DNA from: Hepsetus odoe | Taxonomy: Eukaryota > Chordata > Actinopteri > Characiformes > Hepsetidae | Reading direction: 5' to 3' | DNA length: 64,000 nucleotides | Assembly (NCBI GenBank): GCA_017165825.1 | Contig: CM029369.1 | Location: 16,957,958-17,021,957 of the forward strand | Shown here: piece after piece, positions 58,001-64,000 of the stretch | Position numbering within the stretch: the stretch's first letter is position 1 | Layout: each line of letters begins with the position of its first letter | Notes under the pieces: model-generated | Told to the model about the DNA's origin: nothing | Database searches by the model: none | What the model saw: the letters and a program-made list of their open reading frames with translations, nothing else | Program-made: the position numbers and the translations under genes

Positions 58001-61000
58001 CTGGAACACAATAGCAGCATGCATGGTTTAATGAAAGCTCATTCATTTCTGTTCTTTTTGCAGTTATACATATAACATTGAAGCACTAAGTTGTGATGAA
58101 GCACTGGTGGATGCCACAACTCTTCTGTCAGAGCTAGGGGTCTCACCCGATGTGCTGGCAAGTGCTATTCGTGCTGATGTGAGGGAAAAAACAGGCTGCT
58201 CTGCCTCCATCGGAATTGGTGATTGTACCACTTTGTTAATGAAAATGAACACCTTAGTACAAGTTATTTCATTTACTTAGGAGTTATTGATTAACTGAAG
58301 TTTGGCCCGTTGTAAAGAGCCTCATAATTTGAGCTCAAATTGCTATAGTTTACCTTTGAAATCTTCTTTAATTTTTATTTTTGTAATTAATATATTTCAG
58401 TTTTCTTTTAGATTTTAAGATTTATAATATATTTATTAACTCTCTTCAGGCTCCAACATACTCCTGGCAAGGATGGCAACCCGGAAGGCAAAACCTGATG
58501 GCCAGTATTTTCTCAGACCAGAGGGAGTAGATGACTTCATTAGAGACCAGTCTGTTACCAGTCTGCCTGGTAAGTGTTAAAAGTACCTCTTGAAAATCTG
58601 TTCTCTACGTTTTAGTCAGCAGTGGAGTTTAATTAAATGGCATTTGTGTGTCCTTGCAGGTGTGGGACGAACTATGAGTGGTAAGTTAGCCTCTCTGGGT
58701 GTGGGTACATGTGGAGACCTGCAGCAAGTGTCCATGGTCCGCCTGCAGAAGGAATTTGGGCCACGAACGGGGCAGACTCTTTTCCGCTTCTGCAGAGGGC
58801 TGGACGATAGGCCTGTTCGCAGTGAGAAGGAGAGAAAGTCTGTGTCTGCAGAGATGAACTATAACATCCGCTTCACAAAGGTCAGAGACTTTCAGACATA
58901 ATGTGACTTTGCCCACAAATTTCTCTTTCAAATAAATGAATTATAAATGCACATGAAAAATTATCCATTTACATTTTTGGACAGCTTTAATTTCACAAGT
59001 TTCAAGCTTTTGATTTCAATTTTTATATTGTTATTTAGGAGCGCTTAAATCATTCATTTTATTTATCACATGCCCCGCTGTGTTTATGTTTTAGGTTGAG
59101 GAGGCAGAGGCTTTCCTGACTAACCTTTCCAATGAGGTGCAGAAAAGACTGCAGGGGTCGGGACTGAAAGGTCGCCGGATAACGTTGAAAGTGATGATGC
59201 GCAAAGCAGGTGCTCCAGTTGAGCCTGCTAAATATGGGGGACATGGTATCTGTGACAACCTGGCCAGGTGACTTGGACACAGACTTTCAGGAAAATACTA
59301 ATTGGTGCTGTACTCTCTATTCTTTATTATAGTGTTGGCCTATAAAATGCTGACACTTTAGCTACTGGAAATAAGCTCTGTGCATCACATTTTTTGTGTT
59401 TTGAACATAATTTGATTCAATCATAGAAAACTTTTTTTTTTCCTGAGAATTTACACAACCTCCTTGTGACCCAAGCATGAATAATTGGGTCCAGAAAATG
59501 CACAGCGGTCTCTACCACGTTGCTTGATTTAACCTGAGTATAATGTAATAAAATGTCATTTATTGTCCCTGATTGGAAATTTTTTTTTTCTGCCTTGCAA
59601 ATTTTAAAATGATCTATAAAATACATTTTTGTCAATGTCTTCTGTTGTATATCATATATGGTACTGCTCCTGCTGTACAGATCTGTGCTGCTAGCTCAGC
59701 CCACTGACAGTGGCCAGCTTATAGCTTCCGAGGTCATAAAGCTCTTCCATGCCATGAAGCTGACTGTGACGGACATGAGAGGGGTTGGGCTGCAGATGCA
59801 GCTGCTTGAAAGTTCACACTCGGACGCTGGCCCATCTCATTCTCGCTCTATCAAAGACTTGTTCTCGAGTAAACGGTCTACACAAAGCATGAGAAAAGAA
59901 CATCCAAGAACAGGTCAAGGTGCTGTATTTGCATAAATTATATCTGCATGTATTTTCCAAACTTAACTTCTAGCACTTAGTTGTGTTCTCTTTGTTTTTC
60001 CTCAGATGTCTTTCCTAGTACGTCTTCCAATCAAGGGGAGATCTCCCTCAATCTTGATATCCTCAAGGGGATATCTCCCTCAATCTTGCACACAACTTTT
60101 TCAGATTCATTGCCTGGGACAAGTAAAGGGGTACCTTCTACCCCCAGTCACTCCAGAACACGCCTCAACCTCAGCATAGAGGTGCCATCTCCTTCTCAGG
60201 TTAGGAAGCTCTATTTCTGGTTGCAGATTATGATTCTGATATCCATAGGGTTCAGCTGTGTAGTCCTGGTATTGGGTATCTTTGAATTGAGAGCTTGCTC
60301 CTTTTTGATCTTTAGGTAGATCGCTCTGTATTAGAAGCTTTACCAATTGAGCTGAGAGAACAAGTGGAGCAGTCATGGAGCCACAGAGAGGAGAAACCAA
60401 GTACCTCATCTTATCCATCCTCACGGCCCTATACCCTTTCCTCAGCTCCCTCAGTTCCAACAACTAGCACCCTGCTGCTACACCTCCCAGACCAGCTTGG
60501 ACAAACCGGCAGCGCAGGCATTGTACTAGAGCTACCTGACTTCTCCCAGGTATCTTCTTGTATTTTGTGAATTAAAAACACATCAAAAGAAAGGATTCCT
60601 TAAATTGAAGACATTTAAAAGAATACAATTGTTGGTTTGGCAGCTTTACATGGGGCGACAGGATTTGGATTTTTGACTCTATGTACCCAGGTTGACCCAG
60701 AAGTGTTTGCAGCACTCCCCAGGGAATTACAGGAGGAGCTTCGCTCTGCTTACAGATGTAAGGAAAATTCTCAGGCTCAAGGCACTGTGGGTAAGTAAAA
60801 CAATAGTACATTTAATACTGCATTAGGCATTGGAAAAATACTCAATGTCCATATATTCCTGTTGGTACTAGAGCAGAGAAATCCATTGCTTCAGCTGAAG
60901 CAGCCTGCAGTGGGCAGGACAAAGCGACGCTATAAAAGGAGGAATGCCAGCCCTGCCAACAAAGGCACTAGTCCATTAAAACGACTCCTCCCAGGAAACA

Positions 61001-62334
61001 GCCCAGTCAAATCGAGTCCTTCCAAAACCATCCCACCATCACTCAAATGTAAAGATATTCCACCTGGATTAAAGGTAGATTTGTTGTTTGCACTTTGGAT
61101 TATATTTGGACCACTTCAAGTTAATATATAATGTAACCATTCATAAATGGGTAGTTTAGGTTAAAAGCATGATTTACATGATTATTAGTGCTTTCACCAG
61201 TGAGTTCATTGCATGAAATTTTTTTTCTTCCTTATTAAGAAGAATTCTTGTTAACAGATTGAAACTGGGCCATCCTCTTCGTCTTTAAACCATGAAGTGC
61301 CAGAAGTACTGCCCAAATTCACACCTCGCTCTGCTCCAGCTCTAGCTGGAGCTTGTGAACTCAGTGACATCCGAGCTCTGCTGCGGGAGTGGGTTACCAC
61401 CATCTCAGGTAACACAGGGGCTATGTTTGTTATGAGTTTTATTTGTTAAGTTTTACATTTTATAATCCTAAAGAGTCATACATATACTATACGTACCTTT
61501 TTAATAAAATGTTTATTCATTTAATGTGTAAGGATCCCTAACAGAGGCTGCCTATTTTCCAAATATTTTGTCCCCTAAATTGTTTCATGACTCTGATTGG
61601 CTTGCTGTTATAATCATTTGTGCACTCATTTTGCAACATTTTTCCATCTCTATGTTCAGAACCCTGTTGTGATACCTTTTAGATATCACATCAAATTACT
61701 ATTTGTCATCTTGCAAAGATAGCCTTCCCACTGTTTCATGAGTTCATGCAGAACTCAATTAGATTTTACCATGACTGTTGTTATTCTAGTTGTTCAAGCC
61801 TCACTCCTCAAAGTTTCCTCTTGATCCCAATGTGCTTCATGCCACCACCTGGTTCAGTCCTTTCCTGAGTTGCATCAGAAATAGGTTCAAGCTGAGCACT
61901 ACGGTTTGGCTTTTGCAGAGTTAGGATTTAAGGCTGTTGGAGGTATTTTAGACTGACTTTATGCATGTGTGAGTGTGCTTATATGGAGGTTTGCCCCTTT
62001 AGAGCCCATGGAAGAGGACATCCTGCAGGTGGTGAAGTATTGCACAGAGCTAGTGGAGGATAAAGATCTGGAGAAACTTGATCTTGTTATCAAGTACATG
62101 AAGAGGTAATGTTGTTTTTATTTATTTTTTTTTCTTCCTTTGCCCTCCCCTCTTTTTTCAGAATGCATGCTAGCAGAACCCTTTTTGTATTTCTTACTTT
62201 TCAATCTGTCTTTACTTTGCAGGTTGATGCAGCAGTCAGTGGAGTCTGTATGGAGCATGGCCTTTGAATTTATCCTGGACAATGTGCAGGTGGTGGTGCA
62301 GCAAACCTATGGCAGCACTCTAAAAATCACATAG
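52025..62334 (+). CDS. rev1: REV1 DNA polymerase / deoxycytidyl transferase, 21 coding exons
   Basis: REV1 is a Y-family translesion polymerase that inserts dCMP opposite abasic and damaged guanine templates in the nucleus. It also scaffolds Pol zeta and other Y-family polymerases. Coding exons: 52025-52081, 52922-53054, 53322-53490, 53659-53877, 54949-55685, 55805-55912, 56250-56366, 57226-57352, 57845-57973, 58064-58218, 58450-58569, 58660-58880, 59095-59267, 59681-59913, 60006-60199, 60316-60549, 60691-60790, 60872-61074, 61258-61408, 62003-62105, 62223-62334. All introns are GT-AG and the phases join to 3795 nt, 1264 residues plus stop; human is 1251. Domains: BRCT about 47-137; specificity Arg in SHSRLHHI at 393; catalytic Asp457 (HVDMDCFF) and Asp610/Glu611 (SCDEALVD); ubiquitin-binding motifs about 965-983 and 1043-1063; C-terminal domain about 1177-1264. 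The start MSRDGWRKKA matches the family N-terminus. Confidence 0.96.
52922..53877 (+). CDS. rev1: rev1 exons 2-4: BRCT domain
   Basis: Exons 52922-53054, 53322-53490 and 53659-53877 encode the family-typical GGYMAAKVSKLEEQF lead-in. The BRCT fold follows, from IFSGVAIYVNGYT through KTTHIIATNLPN and RPEWITDSIKAGR to QLSYLQYQLY. The domain binds phosphorylated or DNA-associated partners and helps target REV1 to replication sites. All these blocks match human REV1 closely. Confidence 0.93.
53987..54723 (-). mobile_element. Tigger/pogo-like nonautonomous transposon in rev1 intron
   Basis: A 737-bp element bounded by TA dinucleotides (53985-53986, 54724-54725) with terminal inverted repeats of about 24 bp sharing CCCTTGACTTACGAG and CCCTGACTTACGAG. 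A minus-strand ORF (54138-54473) reads MCPKKVSVKDSAEKKKWMMC then IIDKHDQGVRAVDLAKQYEC, the helix-turn-helix start of a Tigger/CENP-B-type transposase. It then breaks off well short of the DDE domain. It sits in the intron between rev1 coding exons 4 and 5. Confidence 0.85.
54949..55685 (+). CDS. rev1: rev1 exon 5: linker and template-G exclusion loop
   Basis: Longest coding exon (737 nt). Most encodes a poorly conserved serine-rich linker. The end carries FFSHSRLHHIATWRNEFSEY, matching the human segment whose Arg357 pairs with incoming dCTP; here it is Arg393. The upstream part of the ORF before 54949 is intron, shown by the TTGAACAG acceptor. Confidence 0.93.
55805..59913 (+). CDS. rev1: rev1 exons 6-14: Y-family polymerase catalytic core
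   Basis: Nine exons encode palm, fingers, thumb and little finger. Metal-binding residues sit in HVDMDCFFVS (exon 6) and SCDEALVD (exon 10). Other matches to human REV1 include KPVAVTSNRG, ANPQLEM.YYQN, AEIASCSYEARQ, NGMFFGQAKQLCP, RMATRKAKPDGQY, LQKEFGPRTGQTL and RFCRGLDDRPVR. No core motif is missing, so the enzyme is expected to be active. Confidence 0.93.
60006..60199 (+). CDS. rev1: rev1 exon 15 with internal 32-bp duplication
   Basis: The exon ends in RLNLSIEVPSPSQ, matching human. Inside it, 60031-60056 and 60063-60088 are 25/26 identical, 32 bp apart, so the copies are read in different frames (QGEISLNLD and KGISPSILH). The exon is nevertheless open and in frame to the end. Confidence 0.9.
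60316..60790 (+). CDS. rev1: rev1 exons 16-17: two ubiquitin-binding motifs
   Basis: Exon 16 starts VDRSVLEALPIELREQVEQ (UBM1) and exon 17 starts VDPEVFAALPRELQEELRSA (UBM2). Both keep the Leu-Pro pair that contacts the ubiquitin Leu8 patch. These motifs recruit REV1 to mono-ubiquitinated PCNA. Confidence 0.92.
61258..62334 (+). CDS. rev1: rev1 exons 19-21: C-terminal adaptor domain
   Basis: These exons encode ELSDIRALLREWVTTIS and EPMEEDILQVVKYCTELVED, then KDLEKLDLVIKYMKRLMQQS, ending QQTYGSTLKIT. This is the four-helix bundle that binds REV7 of Pol zeta and the RIR motifs of Pol eta, iota and kappa. Nearly identical in pattern to human. Confidence 0.94.
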
Positions 62335-63667
62335 AAGCATTTTGTGAGGTATATCATTACCTCAGTCACTGTGACGTTAAGTGCTGCCCCCTCGTCATGA
62401 GACAACGGAAAGCAAACTGAAGAAGCTTTAAAGCTAGTGGTTCCTTCTCTCTACCTACGTAACATGTAGCATGGCTGCATTGTTTTCTTGGATCAAACCT
62501 TTCTCAAAGGACATGCAGAGTGACTAGCCACCACATTTTATTATTTTTTTTTTTATTGTGGCTTGCATCTTCAGCAGCAACTTATAGCAATGGTTTCATT
62601 TGTAGCATGATCACGAAGTTGTATCAGTATAATGTTCTAATATCAGTTTGAGACACATCAGAAAACGAGACGTTATTCTTTAAATGTTTTGTTCGGTCAC
62701 CGTCTAAACACTACCAGCAAAAGTTAAAACCAGTCAGAAAATTGTAAACAAAAATCATGATAATTTATGGAGCCTTTATTAATGACTAATTAATGAGGTC
62801 TCCAGCTACATAATCTTTTCATTTTATACTGGTTTCATGCTATCATGCACAACATACCTTTTCCCAGGTAATCACGGTAGGTAGGCATGTTGGGAAATGA
62901 AAAACATACTGGCCTTCACTCTTCTTTGAGTGTTTTTCGTTGACTTGTTTCTGTTCACTTACCTATCCTTGGAGTGCCATCTTTAACCCAGGAAAATGCG
63001 GCACACACAGTAGCAAAGAAAGCGGCGAACCAGGATTTGTCATCTATAGGTCAAACCTAAATTTTAACAGTAAATCTCCAAAACTAGCATTTTGTATTTA
63101 ACTCTCAAGTGCCAGACTTTGTAAGTATAGCATGTAGATATCAATGTTAATGTCTAGAGGGGGCAACATTTTATAAGATTTTTATGTGTTTGCATAATGT
63201 TTACAAGATTTTTTTGGTGTGTTTTTGTCTGTATGAGAGAGAGTGTGAGATATGAAGCATAATAATAATATAATTGTAATTAAACAGTAGCCAAAGTCCT
63301 TCCTTAATTTGAAGACCGTTTTATGGATGTCCAAAAGAAAACCAAGTTTATTGACAAGCATAGAGTTGCTGATGGATTCCTCACCAGTCTCAAAACCAAT
63401 TTCTAATGAAAGCTGATTTGGATGTAAGTTTTTAAAAGAATGTTTGTTCACTGAATTATGATGTCTGATGGAGGTTTTTAAGCTGCTTATGATACACCTC
63501 TTCGATCAGGAGGTCCAGTTTTGTTCACATAGGGCCAGTGTGGCTGTAGGTTTTCATATCAAAAATGCAGAAGCATATCTTATCAGTTTAAAAACTTAAA
63601 CCCATTGGTTAAACAAGTAGAATCATGTGCTCCTGAGTGAAACCTGCGGCCCCCCCGATCCTTTGAC

Positions 63668-63673
63668 AATAAA
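63668..63673 (+). terminator. rev1: Proximal poly(A) signal of rev1
   Basis: AATAAA about 1.33 kb after the stop codon. Confidence 0.6.
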
Positions 63674-63830
63674 ATTGGAGTCCTCTGTTTGAGATTAGTT
63701 TCTTCTGCCATGACCATACATTAGGGAAGGCTGGAAATATATATTTGGTCAGCAAAATCTGTCTTAAAAGCCTGACCTGTGCCTGAAGACCTGAAGCTGT
63801 GACACCATTTGTATGTTTTCTAAACTTGCT

Positions 63831-63836
63831 AATAAA
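63831..63836 (+). terminator. rev1: Distal poly(A) signal of rev1
   Basis: AATAAA followed by a T-rich stretch. Likely the main transcript end. Confidence 0.65.
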
Positions 63837-64000
63837 CTGCTCTTATTCAAAATTTGGAGCCAAATTCATTCAGGGTTTATTTGTCCATTTGTTGTACTGC
63901 TATTTGTCACACAATACAGATTCACTAGGAATTTCAGTAAAGAATGTTATTCATATTTATCAGATCAGATGTGACAGGTAGATTTTATGTCTTGAATGCC

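Larger units (their letters stand above)
62335..63855 (+). other. rev1: rev1 3' UTR
   Basis: About 1.5 kb of AT-rich sequence after the TAG stop with no supported ORF. Two canonical poly(A) signals lie at 63668-63673 and 63831-63836, so alternative ends are possible. Confidence 0.65.

Noticed and set aside
1..64000. CRISPR arrays, bacterial operons or phage-like systems
   Set aside because: No regularly spaced direct repeats with unique spacers and no prokaryotic gene organisation; introns and vertebrate repeats throughout.

Overview
The window is vertebrate nuclear DNA, almost certainly from a teleost fish. It has intron-split genes with GT/AG junctions, an intronless SOX gene, long CA, GA and ATT microsatellites, RTE-type LINE pieces, tRNA-derived SINEs, and decayed Tc1-like and Tigger/pogo-like DNA transposons. 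The repeat flavour recalls ostariophysan fishes such as characins, knifefishes and catfishes, but the species cannot be fixed from the sequence. Bases 7649-7762 are an assembly gap inside a CT microsatellite.

Only two protein-coding genes can be supported, both on the + strand. (1) A complete intronless SOX1 gene, 8641-9675, encodes a 344-residue SoxB1 transcription factor. It has a promoter-proximal block with an octamer and CCAAT motif, and a poly(A) signal at 10356. (2) A complete REV1 gene has an inferred untranslated first exon ending at 47838, 21 coding exons from 52025 to 62334, and a 3' UTR running to a poly(A) signal near 63831. I joined the exons by hand. They close in frame to 1264 residues, against 1251 in human REV1, with the BRCT domain, polymerase catalytic residues, two ubiquitin-binding motifs and the C-terminal adaptor domain all intact.

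Layout: 1-3400, AT-rich with repeat fragments. 3540-4250, a CpG-rich promoter-like block on the sox1 5' side ending in a splice donor. 4250-8160, degenerate and simple repeats, including an array with about 10-bp periodicity. 8160-10390, sox1. 10390-about 44000, a long non-coding interval with several non-repetitive blocks that look like candidate enhancers or lncRNA exons, one 131-bp-arm inverted repeat, and a cluster of Tc1-like and SINE relics at 33.9-36.7 kb and 40.3-41.2 kb. 44030-46880, RTE LINE pieces in opposing orientations. 47100-64000, rev1 with CTCF-like motifs at its promoter, a Tigger-like MITE in an intron and a SINE-in-Tc1 nest in the first intron.

The two genes are unrelated in function: SOX1 is a neural transcription factor and REV1 a translesion DNA polymerase. 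The intervening desert plausibly holds sox1 regulatory DNA, and the best candidates for undescribed biology are regulatory or structural. These are the upstream CpG promoter with splice signals, the long hairpin at 27.4-27.7 kb, the 10-bp periodic array, the arrangement of CTCF-like motifs, and an out-of-frame 32-bp duplication inside a rev1 coding exon. No prokaryotic system, CRISPR array or canonical tRNA/rRNA gene was seen.
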